Below are positions 11,768 to 25,100 of a stretch of 64,000 nt of DNA, one piece after another. The stretch is from Hymenopellis radicata (lineage: Eukaryota; Basidiomycota; Agaricomycetes; Agaricales; Physalacriaceae). The first letter of the stretch is position 1, and each line of letters starts with the position of its first letter. The notes below the pieces were generated by a model. That model was not told the origin of the DNA. It did not search any database and saw only the letters and a list, made by a program, of their open reading frames with translations. The translations under genes were made by a program, and so were the position numbers. Location: positions 62,001-126,000 of the forward strand of contig JADNRX010000088.1 of NCBI GenBank assembly GCA_015501595.1, written 5' to 3'.

Positions 11768-12367
11768 TCAAAGACCGAGACCAGTAAGCGCCGCCAATGC
11801 GTTCTTCATGCTGCAGACAAAGTCGTTGAGGCGCTCCCGAGTTTGTTCTAAGCGACGGTCAGTTATACGTCTGCCTCAAACTAATATCGATGGGCACCAA
11901 ATATGAGGGAGGGAATGGACGATAAGGAAAAGAGAGGAGAAGGAGCCAACATGCCTTGCTCTTTCTCCACCTCCATAACCTCGGATATCTTCTTTTCGAA
12001 CTTTTGAACGGCAACTTGACTTTCGTGTTTGGGGCGGGCAGCGGCCCAGGCGTGTGTCTCTAGCATGACATCGAGTAGCATCGCGCTGAGTTCTAGAACA
12101 GGATGAGACGCGTCAGGACGAGATGTAGACGCATATACCTTGGGCAAACGCGGCATCACGCGCAGATTCGTCGGCAAAGGGACGTACGACTGCAGTTTGG
12201 TGGTCGAAAGGCGTAAAAGGCTGGCCAATGATATCGGATAGCGGGCGCTCGCCGTGCGTCGGCGCTGGATTGGGCGGTGTCAACGACGTTGTCGGAGCAG
12301 TTTGCTGAGGTTGGGCGTTGTTCGTAGGTACAGGAGTGAGTTTCTTGACTGGTACAGTTGTTGCCAT
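11768..12367 (-). CDS. Small coiled-coil-like protein, unidentified
   Basis: Three exons: 12367-12139, 12092-11955, 11847-11768, giving about 148 residues. The N terminus is Pro/Thr/Gln-rich and probably disordered; the C-terminal two thirds are helix-forming with heptad-like spacing (LSAMLLDVMLETHAWAA, FEKKISEVMEVEKEQ, ERLNDFVCSMKNAL). Intron 1 (46 bases, GTATAT...TAG) is canonical. Intron 2 (107 bases) keeps frame only if it uses a GC donor (AAG|GCATGT) with a TAG acceptor. An 18-base-longer start at 12385 is also possible. The size and helical tail fit a small subunit of a larger complex, but I do not recognise which. Confidence 0.6.
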
Positions 12368-12385
12368 GATGGTGGTTCTCGACAA

Positions 12386-13460
12386 CTTACAGGAGGCGCG
12401 TCTGGCTTTGACTTGTAGACGGTTCAGGCAAATACAACCAAACTCTATCGATCAGATTTATTTTCAAGTTCAGGCTTGTTCATCGGATCCCTTCCTGTCG
12501 GCTGAATGTCGCGATGCTCGTTCCATACAGGACTCTTTGAGTCTATTCTTGCGAGCGGGTAAGGTCTGAGTATATCGTCTCCCTCGATTGGCTCTAGCTG
12601 GGCCTGGCTGTAACAGGCCAAGCGGTGTATCAGAAATCCTGCTTGGACACTCGAATTCCCGACGACTTTTCTTCCGAAATGAGGGAGAGTGCTTCTGGCA
12701 GTGGAATTCGCTGCGGAGACTGGGTGGAATCGTGCAGACACATGCGCGTCTGGTGTACTATCGCGTTCTTGTGGCCTTTGGGCTGTCGTGGACGACTCCA
12801 GTTGTGGGGCTCTGAGCTCCAAGCTGCTTTGCCCATAGGTTTGAACGTACGAAGGCCGTCACTGGTGGTTGGATGTGGTGTTAGGTTCTGCTCTTGAGTG
12901 CACTTTGCGGCGCGCCGACGTTTCGCGGTAGCGTCGGCGAAACTCGATTCAGACTATTCTTGGTCAACAGGACCAGTTAATTTTTCCTCGTTCTACTTCC
13001 TTCGGGAAGTCTTCAAGAAGCGAAATACGATTATACGGTATGCCATTTCAACATTGTGCGATTGTAATGATCTCTCATTCATTGCTTAGATCTGCGCCAC
13101 TTCATTTTCCGTCCTGTACGATCCTGGATGGATTGTTAAAATGTATGTCGTGGTTTTCTTAGATTATCTCTATTCCTGTGTCACTGTTTGTACATGCGGG
13201 TTCTCTTTGACTGACTGTGTAAGCTGCACTCTTACTTATCCTTTCGTTGGTCGATGTATGCGTGTTTGAGCTCTGGGTATCAACATAAGAAATGGTCCTT
13301 GCCAATGTTGTAGATGCATATGGGTGCCGACTGATTACGACTCATCACGCGCCTGTGACGGGATAGCGTGAGGCAGCTTTCCTCATCCCTCCTTCCATCA
13401 TCCCCTTGAATAGCGTGCATTGCGCCGTGCGCTGCAACACGATCGTGTCGCTGACCCGGA
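12386..13460. other. Intergenic between divergent genes
   Basis: This holds the upstream regions of the minus-strand 12367 gene and the plus-strand HEAT gene. The open frames here lack splice-consistent continuation and family resemblance. No repeat or RNA gene recognised. Confidence 0.4.
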
Positions 13461-16400
13461 ATGTCGACGGAGGATGCTGTCATAATTGAGGAAATTGAAG
13501 AGGTACGGACTTGAGCTGTCCGTTTACCTTCACTCAATGACTGTTTTAAACAGTCTGAAATTTCGGGCGAAAATGGGGAAATGTATATATTCCAATGGCT
13601 CTGTTCGGCAGAGAAGAGGCTGGCCGATGCGTCGCTGGTGAGTGGTAGCGGCAGAACTTTGGTTTTCTTAACCGGACTCGTAGGGAGACCTCAAGAGCAA
13701 ACAAGCGGACATCGAGGCCGCTTTAGTGAAGGTTATCTCAGGACCAAGCCCGTATCCGCCTCCTGGTCGTGCCATCCGTAATGTCGTCGCAAGATGTCTC
13801 GTCACGTTGTATACTCGCTCGGAGACGCGGACGTTATTCGACACCTTGCAGTCATTCCTCAAGATAGTCAGCGATAACAAGACTCCCGACAGGGACACCC
13901 ACAAGATGTACGATTTCCTTGGACTAGCGCGTCATGGAGACTGAATCCTTGGACAGAGCGTCCCTGTATTGCGTAGGGGAGCTAATGTCCGTCTTTGGAT
14001 CACAGGTACGTCCATCTTTTCTCTCGATGCCTTTTACTGACATAAATTGATATCAGTTTATGTCGTTTATGGCGGAGATTGCGACCATAACACTCCGGAC
14101 AGCCAAGTCATCAAATGTCAGTTCGTCATTTCTTTCCTAGTTCTCCCCAATTCATCCTTCCGGCAGCTACCACTTCTGCGCTATCATGCCATTTGCGCTC
14201 TTCGCAAGACGCTCACTACGGCAAAGAAGGCAGTTCCCGATGGCACAGTGAAGGACATCCTCAAGCAGATGAGGTACTCACTGACAGACAAATGCCTGCC
14301 TGTCCAGAGAGCCGCTTCAGAGGTCCTCATCGTGATGTACGCCAACGACAGCCACCCCAGCGTTTACGATATCGATGCCATTATTACTCTCTGCGTCAAG
14401 AGTCTGGAAACCGCAGACCAAGCAACCCGGCACTCGCTGTCTCAACTGGTCGGTCACCTCCTTGCGTCCACGCAGGTTGAAAGAGCAGTCCCGTCCCCCG
14501 AAACTTCTACCAAAGCCAAATCGACTGCCGATTCTGCGGATGCAGAGTCGTCCTCACCCAGTCATGCCGCCTCGCAAGACGTCACGAAACCATTGCAGAC
14601 ACCGGCCGAGATGTTCTTGCACCTCTCTTCCCAGTATAACAAACCCAACATTTCGCGTAAATGTCGGATCGGCTTGTTTGAATTCTATGCCGCTCTGTGC
14701 GTCAAACTTGGGGCTAATTTTGTGGAAAACAATTACGCGCTTTTCGTCTCTCATTTAATGACAGAGATTGTTATGAGCCCACGAAATGGGTCTAGTCGCT
14801 ACGACATACTCCTTGTCCGACGACTGGTGGAAATACTACTGAGGGGTCTAGTAGGTGTCCGGATTTTGAGCGAGCAGGGACAGATCAGTGCTATACAAGA
14901 TCTTGCCCGAGCGTATCTCAAGCGGTGGCCAGCCATGATGCCTGGTCAAACTGCCCCGAGTTCCACTGTATTGGCCATCGTTCTTAGGGAGGTTGCTGGA
15001 CTGTTGCAGCAACTCGGAAATGCACCGCCGCCAGTTCATGTACGTCCTAATTTGATCTATTAACCGGACTCTGATTAACTTCTCCGATCTAGGATGCTGT
15101 AGCAGAACCACTAGTAACACTGCTTGCTCATCCCAGTCATACCGTGCGTGTCAACGCGGCCTGGACCCTGCGCTGTTTCTGTTCTTCAACTCCCTTGCGT
15201 CTTCCCAAAACTATCATCACCGTTTTCGATCTTCTACAGAGAGATATTACTACCATATTATCTCCTGCAGCTCCTTCTGATATAAACACTCGTTCCCTGG
15301 GTCATGCATATGGGCTTGCTGCTCTCGTCTCCATCGTCCCCGAGCGACCACTTTATGTCGCGTATGACGTCAGTTCAAAGGTGCTGGACATGGCCATACA
15401 ATTACTGAAGCGTGCGGGAGAGCACGATGTCAAGATCGCCGGAATCGAGGTTGAGGTGGCTTGGACGTTGATAGCGTCTCTCATGTCCCTCGGACCCAAC
15501 TTTGTTCGTGCTCATCTCCCGCAACTACTCGTCCTTTGGAGGAACGCCCTTCCCAAGCCAACCAGCAAAGACACAGCTTCTAACGCGGCGCGTTCCGTAG
15601 AGGAGTGGATGTTCCTCTTACACGTTCGTGAAAGTGCACTTGGAGCGATCTTGTGTTTCTTGAAACACAACTCAAGCACCCTCGTTACCCTCGACGTGGG
15701 TCGGCGGATCGCGTCGGTGCTTGGGAACGCCCTTTCTTTTGCGAACAATTTCATCAACCAAAGAGTTGAAGAAACCCCCGAGGGCCAGATACCGGTAGTT
15801 AACCCGAAGGGTTTGACTCTAAAGGGTCGAGAGGCTTTACTGCGGCGCCGCGTATACGAGTGTTTCACCGTGCTCGGATTCTCCAATATTCCCGACGCGA
15901 CACAAACCACTCTTTTGCAATCCGCGGTGGCCTTGTTTGCGAGTGCAGACGGTTATGCGGGCTCGTCAGTCCAGGCCGCGATAGCTTCATCATCCGGTAC
16001 TTTCACGTCGGTTTGGACAAGCGTCGACGGATACGCATATGGTGTTACCTTTACTCAGATTCGCGAAGATGGCAGTGAATCGACCCAGGACCTTCACAGT
16101 CGCGATGCCATAGAAGCGGCTATCGATATCCTCGTAAGTTTTGGTTATATGCGCTTTGTATCGGAGAACTGAAGGCATCACAGCATCGTAAACCGATATT
16201 TGGCGCCTACGAGCATGACACCCTCTCACTGTGCCAGACTCGTGTACCTGAGAACGAACGACAATTTGAACCCCCTCCGCCGGCAACGGCCTTAGTTGAT
16301 ACGGCGATTGACCTCTTCTCCAAGTTGCTTCCTCTGCAGGATTTGTCTTCGACTACCAAGACGATCACACTGCTGCTGGAATCTGTCCGGTCTCCGAAAT

Positions 16401-19400
16401 TGGAGAGGAATACAGGCAGGAAGGCAGCTGTGACAATCAATGCTTCTATTGCGTTGGCGCTTACTCTTCGTAATGCCACGACTTCACATTTCCGTCAAGC
16501 TCGTGATACCTTTGGGAACTCCCAGGTAACATCAGTGTTATCGCCGTTCTTCAAGGTAAATATTATGTACTAGTTTTTGCTTCATTGAAGTACTGACGAC
16601 TGTTAGGATACTCTTGTCGACGGAGACTCTGTCTTACGATACGCAACGAGCGAATCCATTGGACGCCTAGCCAGTTTGGGTGGCACCACCTTCCTTACGA
16701 ATCAGATCAAACAGCTCGTTGACCAGGTCGTGAGCAACCGCGATCCATATGCCCGTGCTGGCTGCGCCCTCGCTTTCGGCGCCGTCTACACCCATGTTGG
16801 TGGACTCGCAGCAGGACCGCTGCTCAAGACTACTGTCAATGTGTTGATGTCGCTCAGTAACGATCCCCATCCTGTTGTCCATTATTGGGCGCTTAATGCT
16901 CTGGCACGCGTCATTAATGCTGCCAGTCTGGGATATGCGTCTTTCGTATCGAGTACGCTGGGAATGTTGCTCAAGACGTACTTGATGGACTCGCACGAAT
17001 GCGAGGGCGGCGTCTTGTCAAACGCGAATCTCAGTGGTGACTATCCAGCATACCCGTTGTTTGTCAGATCATCGACGCTGTCATCAATGTCCTCGGTCCC
17101 GACATCCAGGAATCCACAAAAACCCGGACGCTTGTCCTTAATTTGGTGCACGAATTTTCGTTGGAGGTGGACGAGAGCGCACGGGTGGAAGCTATAAAAT
17201 GCATACAGCATTTCTTGATGTTTGCTCCCGATCACGTTGACATACCCGATCTGGTTGGCCAGTTCCGCGGCTACCTCTCCTCTTCCCGTCGTTCCTTGAA
17301 GGTTTCATCCATCAATGCCCTTTATCAACTTGTACAGAAGGATGCTCTGGCAATGTCTAAGCTCGGTGGGGACCAACTCGTCGAGAATCTCTTTAGTATG
17401 CTCGACGACGATGCGTCTGTGGAAGGTGTTCGAAGCGTTATCTCAAGCTGGCTTGGACAAACTGTGATCTACAATCCGTCCGCGTGGATTGATCTCTGCC
17501 AGAGAATTATGTCGAGAACGACGGCTTCGCAGCAGGTGGCTGATGCCGCGTCTCGACAGAACATGCGCGATGACGAGGGTGAATCGTTGAGCGTGGGTAT
17601 GACGCAGGAAAGCGCGGAAGGCGGACGTGGGCACCTTACGTCTCGGTGGAGGACACAGCTCTTCGCTTTGCAATGTCTTCACCAGATCTGTACCCTCGTG
17701 GCGGAAAGCGGCCGCCGGGAGCACCTGGACGTGCCGTTCGCGAAGGCGCAAGGGATACCGACATCTGGACTGCTCGCATCGCGTGTACCCGACTTGATTA
17801 AGATGGCATTCACAGCGTCAACTGCATATGTGACGGAAATTCGACTGGAGGGTCTGGTTCTTCTGCGGGACATAATTGAGGTTAGTTTTCTGACTTGACG
17901 CATGGAAGAAAATTGTTGACGTGCTCTTCTTAGATCTTCGCCACATCTCCCGATCCAGCATTCGATGATCTTCTCCTGCTTGAGCAACATCAAGCTCCGA
18001 TCACTGCAGCGTTAACGCCGGCTTTTTCGGCAGACTCTACGCCTGAAATATTGGCGTCAGCCGTTCAAGCTTGTGCAGTTTTTGTTGGTTGTGGTGTCGT
18101 CAAGGATGTTCATAGGATGGGACGTATCCTCAAGCTTTTGACGACTGCTTTGGAGCAATCCAAAGGTAAGGCCCTTGGCGCTAAAGGGACGGGTTTGTTT
18201 GTCTTGACCCATCTTTTGAAGATTCGGGAATGGTCAAGCTTGGCGAGACGGGAGAGCTCAGTCCTAATGCGTCTGCAATGCTGCGAATCTCGACAGTGTC
18301 TGCCTGGGCAGAACTCGAAGTTGCGAGTGTGCGCCAGGTGTATCTGAAGAAGGTTGTGGAGCCGTATCGGTCGTCTCTGGCTACGCTATGGATCGTCTCT
18401 CTTCGGGACTACGCAAGCATTAGGACCGACTCCGAGTTTTTGCATGATACGTCTTCTGTTGCATTAGATTCGACGTATTCCAGTCTTGGGAAAGAAGTCC
18501 TGTTACCCGTGCGTTCTAACCTTTACGTCCATTTCGGCCAGACTAACAATATGTTGTTAATAGTACTACGCACAATCATGGCCTCTAATTCTCCAGGCTG
18601 TTGCCACCGCAATGCAGTCCAACGATCCGTATATATTGGCGGCTATGCATGGGTCAGAGGCTGGAGACGCTAAACCTCAGACCAATGGCGCCCAGCATAA
18701 TGAGCCGGCCGTGCTTTTCTTCGTCGTTTTCGGGTTGGTCTTTGAGGCTCTGGCGTCGTCTACCGATTCATCGGCGGTCGCTTCTCAACACCAGTCTTCA
18801 GTCCTCGGCTCACTACTGGCTCTCAAGTGTCTGGTTACGCCTGAATATGCTGGGAAAGCCATCATGGAGCCGACGATTTTTGACGAGTTCATTTCGGTTT
18901 GTTATCGGATGGCTATGACCGAAACTGCATCCGTTCAGACGCATCTCATTGAGGTTCTGTCTATTTTTGCGACTTCGCAAGAGGTCGCTAGTACTGATGG
19001 GTGCGTTCTCAGAGTCGTCAAGTGCAACGGCTATTAATCCGAAGCCCATTAGCTCGATTGAAGTGTTGTCGCCAACTTCTCCTCGTGCTCACTGTCTGCG
19101 AATCTGTTCTTACATCTTGAAGCACTCAACATCAGCCTCTCGTGGACCAATCATTCGCAAGTACTTCTTGACCGCTACTGCTCTTGCGCTAATAGACCTT
19201 TTTCAGAGGGAGACATTAACGATCGAATCAAGATGATCACAGCGTGTTTTTCAGCCTTTACAAGCATAGCGATGACTGTGACTACAAACCAGAGGGAAGA
19301 TATACGTGGAGTTGCTATCCTGCTCTATAGCGGTACGGCATCGCAAGCACTGTAACCCCTCGTGACACTGATTGCGTCGCAGATCTGTTAAAGGATGAGT

Positions 19401-20305
19401 CCTCCGACATCGACCTCGTTGGTCCTACCCTCCCTTCGTTGAAAGGTCTACTTGACCTTCCCACTTCGACTGCCCGTGATGCCCGAGAACGTTACGGTCG
19501 TCTTGTACATGCTCTGTTGTCGTCCTGCTTACTCAACATCGACGGCATGAGGGGCCGAGATGGCCTTATCTCAACCAAGAAGATCAAGAACAACCTTCTG
19601 GCGGCAGTCCTCATTTTGACTGTGATTCCCGCGACCACCAAGATCGGACAGCTGTCTTGGAGCATTGTTGTTTCTTAATATCGCAGAAGCTCCTGGATGC
19701 TAGCGAGGTGAGCCCTCGGCTGTTTCGCTTTCTCTTGTTTTAATCATCTCTAGATGACTCTGACCGCCGCTCATTGCGCCAAGACGCTCATCACTGCATC
19801 AACAACCGGAAACCCTGTCCTAAGACATTGCGCCCGCCTCTTGATACCGAGTCTCATTGAGTACATCGCGAAAATGGCACCCCTGGTGAATGACGGTTCC
19901 ATCACCGAGTCTCATGCGGCTGCTATAGGCGAGGTGTGGAAGGCATTCTCTGCCTTCTTTGCATCTGTCGCGGAAGACCATAGTACGTTGTTCGCTGCTT
20001 GAAAGTTGAACGCGTTGTGACGATGCTCGTTCCAGAAACTCGTCCTACTTGGCGTGCTGTTGCCGACAATAACCCTACTTTTGACTGACTCACAAAGCAC
20101 ACCGACGCCAGTGGTATCGCAGAGCATCACGCAGCTCCTGTCGTTTGCGACTTCGTCGCCGGCTTCATTCAAAGAGGCTGCCGCCAAATTGGATCCGTCT
20201 ACGCGAGAGCTGCTGGAAAGTTCTGTGAGACGTGCGTTGGGCGGGAATGCGGCCTCGAATAGTGCGACTGCTGCCAAGCCTCAGATATCGTTACGATCTT
20301 TCTAG
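13461..20305 (+). CDS. Giant HEAT-repeat protein, Laa1/HEATR5 type
   Basis: Laa1/HEATR5 proteins bind the AP-1 adaptor and act in clathrin traffic at the trans-Golgi and endosomes; the assignment is by overall resemblance. The start is set by tiny exon 1 (13461-13502, MSTEDAVIIEEIEE), then 13554-13637, 13684-13907, 13957-14005, 14057-14116, 14167-15039, 15093-16133, 16184-16555 and from 16607 on; further introns are near 17012, 17881, 18166, 18510, 19001, 19165, 19330, 19708 and 19981. Repeated helical pairs run throughout (YHAICALRKTL, ETASVQTHLIEVLSIFATS, LTAAHCAKTL). Total near 2000 residues. One real frame break lies near 19650 (GGACAGCTGTC; one base missing before VLEHCCFLISQKLL). A second frame change at 17012-17067 could be a 56-base intron with a weak GTCTTG donor or another deletion. 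In such a conserved gene these breaks may be sequence errors. Confidence 0.85.
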
Positions 20306-20609
20306 TTTAGTATTTACTGTCCTCAATAGAGAAAAAGAATGTACTCATACGAACATGGAGTTTTGTATTCAATAATTATGTGAACATCTAGGATACCAGA
20401 TCTACGAGTGTTTCCCTCTATAGTTCACGCGACTGGTGAACTATGAGTTTCAATTGGGACGACGTGGACGAGGCTTACCTTTTCTAAACCAGCCGCGCTG
20501 TTCATCATACCTTCGTTATCGTATACGCCTTAGTCTTCCGTATCAGCCTACTATAAATCAACAAGTTCCGTTTATAGTATAAGTACGCTTCGATCCAATC
20601 AACCATTTC
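19967..20609. repeat. Segmental duplication, unit 1 (3' end of HEAT gene plus flank)
   Basis: This stretch, from GAAGACCATAGTACGTTG inside the second-last intron region of the HEAT gene through about 300 bases downstream, is repeated in the same orientation at 31070-31640. Downstream of the gene it carries a remnant (about 20485-20540) of the 3' end of the alpha/beta-hydrolase that is complete in the other copy. Unit 1 holds an extra segment of about 57 bases between GTATACGCC and TTCGATCCAATCAACC. Confidence 0.8.
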
Positions 20610-20692
20610 GATATCAGTCGTTCACGTGATCGTGATTCAAGGTTACCTCGTCCCGATGTCTCAATTCGCTTGCTCTTTCGCCCACGATTTCG

Positions 20693-21774
20693 ATGGCCAC
20701 TACCGTCGCCACTCTTCAGACGCCACAGCCGCCTCCCGCTCCTCGTGTGTACACCACAGACGACATCAAGCAGTACATTTTGACCAAGTGGGAGGCAAAG
20801 TATGTCTATCCACTACATGAGACCTTCTTTGCTGAACAACACCGCAGCCAGCCGTTCTGGCACCGTTTTCCTGTGACATCGAGGACTCTCGTGGAAGTGG
20901 AGGAAATGCTCCCAACTTTGCCCTGCTCAAACAACATGCGGTACGTCAATTTTGGTTTGCTGTGTTCAGTCACCTCATAATGCTGTAGAACTAGTTACAC
21001 TGTTGCCGATGGACTCATTGTGAGATGGATGGCGAGTGCCGCCCACGAGGCCGCGAGTCACACGTTCAACCTCTTCGTCGCTGCCGCCTTCGACGCCATC
21101 CTGCAACTACCCAAGAGGTCCTGCGATCTTTTTGACCCCTCGGGGAGTACGAGTATGTTCATTCTCAGTTTGTGTGCTGCTTTTTGTGATTCTCATCTAT
21201 TTCTATTTCTAGCTTATTGCATTGCTACTCCCAACAAGGAGTGGAAACAGCCTGATGAAAATTTCTGTCCAATAGAGGCAAACTCTCCAAGTGTTATTCT
21301 TGAAGTGGGTGTGAGTGAACACCAGGCTGAGTTGCACTCGGATGCAGCATGGTGGTTGACAAGTGTGAGTTTGCTAAAAATGTGGACTGCTGTTGCCTGA
21401 TATAAGCCTTGGCAGACTCGGTTCCATGTGAAGCTGGTCATTCTCATCGCGATCACTCTTCCACCCCGAACTCAATCGATGAGGAACCAAAGATTCGCTT
21501 CGAACACTGGGAAATGGCGGAAGTCGACCGTCACCGCCGTGTCCCTGTTCGACTCCATGTTAGTGATTGGTCTGACAAAGTCCCAGATGAAGGTGTCTAC
21601 CGACTCCCGACAGAGGCCTTTGTCCCCAACGGTGATACTCGTGCTGAATACAACCTTCCCGACTATCTTTCACCCACAAAGAAAAATATGCAGGCATTGC
21701 GAATGAGGATTATCAGGGCATGGAGGCGTGAAAAGCATTATGCTGCTCATGGGGCTAATGCAGACATGCATTGA
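20693..21774 (+). CDS. PD-(D/E)XK-like nuclease-fold protein, probably frameshifted
   Basis: The start at 20693 gives MATTVATLQTPQPP. Introns fall at about 20942-20988, 21155-21214 (60 bases, stop-free and a multiple of three, so easily read through) and 21365-21416. The core reads SPSVILEVGVSEHQAEL ... DAAWWLTS ... VKLVILIAI, the Glu-strand, strand-with-Glu and helix pattern of a family of Agaricomycete restriction-endonuclease-like proteins; the E in LEVGVSE is a candidate metal ligand. After that strand the frame shifts by one base (somewhere in 21440-21475), and the tail KIRFEHWEMAEVDR ... EYNLPDYLSP continues in the other frame to 21774. It ends about 235 bases from the Crypton boundary. 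Function is inference from fold-like pattern only. Confidence 0.6.
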
Positions 21775-22125
21775 CTAAGTATGACCTACTTATGTTGAAG
21801 AGAATAACCTCATTTTCCCTAATCGGGACGGCCGATCGTCTTGGGTTGCGGCGCCGAGCTGCCGCGCGCGCGTGTGTTCAGATACGATCCCGCCCCTTGC
21901 TGAAACCTGATCCCGATCGCTTCTCCGGGTGAACTCCGCACGACAAGCTCTTTTAGGCGCTGCGGCGGCAATACACGCGATTATCTCGCCGTGCTCAGCT
22001 CGTTGCCGGTGGTCCAACATAAAAAAGATTCATATACACTAAACTAAACGAACTGTAAACTACTACTACTACCTACCAGCATCTTTAATAACTATTAGTT
22101 TAGTCTTTAGAATGTTCTTCCTCTT

Positions 22126-25100
22126 CTAGTCCGAATCGTCCGAATCCTCTTCAAATGAATCCTCTTCGTCGCTCGCGAACTCCTCATCTGCGGCCATTGC
22201 TGCCAATGCAGCCTCCCTCTTCTGACGGCGCTCTGCACGTGTTCCGTTAATGCTTTCTCGCGCGAGGCAGTATCGCTCTCGAATGGCGGCAAGCAACGCC
22301 GCGTAGCCATTCTTCCAAGCAGGAAATTCCTCCTCGAACTTTTCATCAGATCCTGCTCTGCAGAATATAACATTAGTACTCTCAAATCAAGAAAATGAAC
22401 AGCCTCTCGCCGTCTCCTCACTGTTTGTATGCGAACGCAACAAGCTTTCGCCCATTGCGAGTACTTCCCAATCTGGAAGCAACTCGCCCTTTATACCAGC
22501 TTGCTGGCCAATCCTTCAATGCATACCCCGTCGATGGATTAATTTCCGTCCATTGCTTCACCGCTGCCCGCCACGCCTGACCGGGATTGTTTTTAGGCAA
22601 TCGAGGAATGACAGCCTTACGACGTTCCACTTCAGTCGAACTTTGCGCGCTCATCGGAGCACAGGGCGTTTTCAGCGGAAAAGAATGAAAATGGGTCGTA
22701 GAGTCAGTGTGTGAGAACGAGACGGTGTGTGAATGAGTCGATGCTGCGGTATGAGGATGTGTTCCATTCCAGTTTGTTAATGATGAGGTTTGAGTATGGC
22801 TATCGGTAGGATATGGGTGAGCCACCTGCGGATATGGATGAGCTACCTGCGAGTTAGATGTAGTGGACGTGATTCCAGGAATGTACGCGTGAATTAGGGC
22901 TTAGTTTATATAGCGATGTTTGTAAACACGTTTATAAACAGGTGTTTATAAACAGTGTAAACAGGGTAGGTCGCGAACCTCCCTGTTTTTAATGTTTATA
23001 AAGGTGGCTGTGCACACCGACGGTAACAGGTCAATCCACCAATCTTTTCCCTCCTTTTAGGCTGCCATGTCTGTCTCAGACTAGAGTGATGAGCTCAAAG
23101 CCACTTGCCAAGCACTTTGGCAGGCCTAGCAATGACGCACAAGCGAGACTTGACATGCTCAACAAGTCCACAGTGATGCTGAGGAAGACATGTCATGTAC
23201 GGACAGTATGGTACCGTGATGAGGTTGCTGAGTGACTCACTTATGAGTCTAGAAGGAGTTGTGGCTCTAGCATTGGCCGTGTAGGCAGCTACAGATGGTG
23301 AGTGAAAGCCCTTCGAAGGCCTAGCGGGCTTGAAATTAAGGTGCACGTGACCTACTCGGCCATCTCGGCCGTGTTTATAAACTGGTTTATAAACACGACT
23401 CTGGAGAAAATTTTTATTAAACCGTTTATTATACCCCAAAATTAATATAAACTAAGCCCTAGCGTGAATCGTGTTCGACTGGTTTGACATCGGCATCCAG
23501 GTCGCTGTCGGATAACTGGAAACTGGAAGATGAGAGGATAACACCGGAAACTGATGCGTAGGCTGAAATAGCTGCGGCTGCGAAAGAGAGTAAGGCGAAG
23601 ATGTGGGAGCTATGATTTGTGTTTGCCATTGATGCTGAGTGAGGGAAAGATGAGTCTGCTGAAGCATGTTGGCAATGTTATATGCAAATGCACTGAATGT
23701 CGCATTTGTCACAGGCAAACACGCATCCTTTTCACCAGCAAAAATATCGGCGCGATCGGTACGACCGGGGTCAAGCGCATCGCCGTAGTTCTCCTCATAT
23801 TTCGACAGGGAGTCAAGAAGGTACTTCATAAGAGTATCGACCTATATCTTTGCATTAAGGCTCTGAGAGGAAGCAGAGATATGCAACTCACATTTTCTCC
23901 CTCAGCCCAGCCGCCCCACCATCGCACTTTACGCAGAGACCAGCGGCGTCCAACTTTGTCCCATAAAAAACGAAACTGAGCTCCTCCACGTCGAAACGAA
24001 TGGGTTGTAAAACTTCGCGCGTCAATCCTGCAGCAGTTGTGAACTTCGTGATGAGGCCTTGAATGACATTCTGCGACATCTGCTCTTTGGTTTGAATAAT
24101 GTAGTTGCCGGTGATTTGAGGGAATAGCAGGTCATCGGGATCAAGGGGTCGTCCTATCCAATACTCGTAGAGGCATACCCAGAGCCTGACAGTATGGTAC
24201 ATATCAAGGGCAGGATGTTCGTTATCAGCCGGCGGCGGATGGATTTCGTACGTGTTACCTTTTTAGACTGTTAGTAACAACTCTCTCTTATACCGCGACG
24301 AGACGCACTTTCTCGGGAGCAGTCATAATCACTTTTATTCTGCCAGCCTTTTCGATTCTCCAGGAAGACAGAAAAGTAAGGGTTGAACGGCGGATTGGAC
24401 TTGCGACATTCCCATACAATATCCGCTTTCTTCACTTGACACAATTCGAAGTTTCTGAAATGCTAGTTTAGGTGAATATGTCGAGTATCAGCTGAAATAA
24501 CTCACCGTGTCCATAGAGTAAACCCGCTTGTGAAGAAGGCTCGCATCTTCGCGTGTTCTAAACATTGCGCTGTCTGCTCTCGGGTCAATCTGCCCTGTAT
24601 GGCGAACTGGATCCATTCATCTGGACACAGCTGACGGGATGCGGCCAGTACTGCATCGATCTCCTCGACAAGAATTGCCTCAGCATGATCCCTCTTCGCT
24701 GCCTCGCCATTCTGCTTGTCCCGCTTGGCGATGCTCTTAACCATCTCCCTCACTTCGTATTGCTGCGCAGGATTCCCATGAAATTTGTGTGTTGCTTTAT
24801 CCTCGACGTAGTCACCTGTGAAGCCCTTTCTATATGCCACAAAATAATCATAACTCTCGGAATCGAGCATCAAAACAGTTTTGGGACTCACCTTCGCCAC
24901 AGATCATTGAAAGCTGCATGGATTCTATCGCCAGTGGACTGTTTCAAGTTGCCCACGATACATTGGTCGACAATATACAGTTCCAGAGCCTTCGCAGAGA
25001 GGTAATTCGGAGTATCCTCGAATGCCGACTTGAGAACTTTGGTATCAAGTGCGTTCAGGTTCTCGTGGCTGATGGACCGTTGGTTCTTGCATGTCTCCTG

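Noticed and set aside
18949..19236. Frameshift in the HEAT gene near 19001
   Set aside because: A canonical 52-base intron (19001-19052, GTGCGT...TAG) keeps the frame, so no break is needed there.
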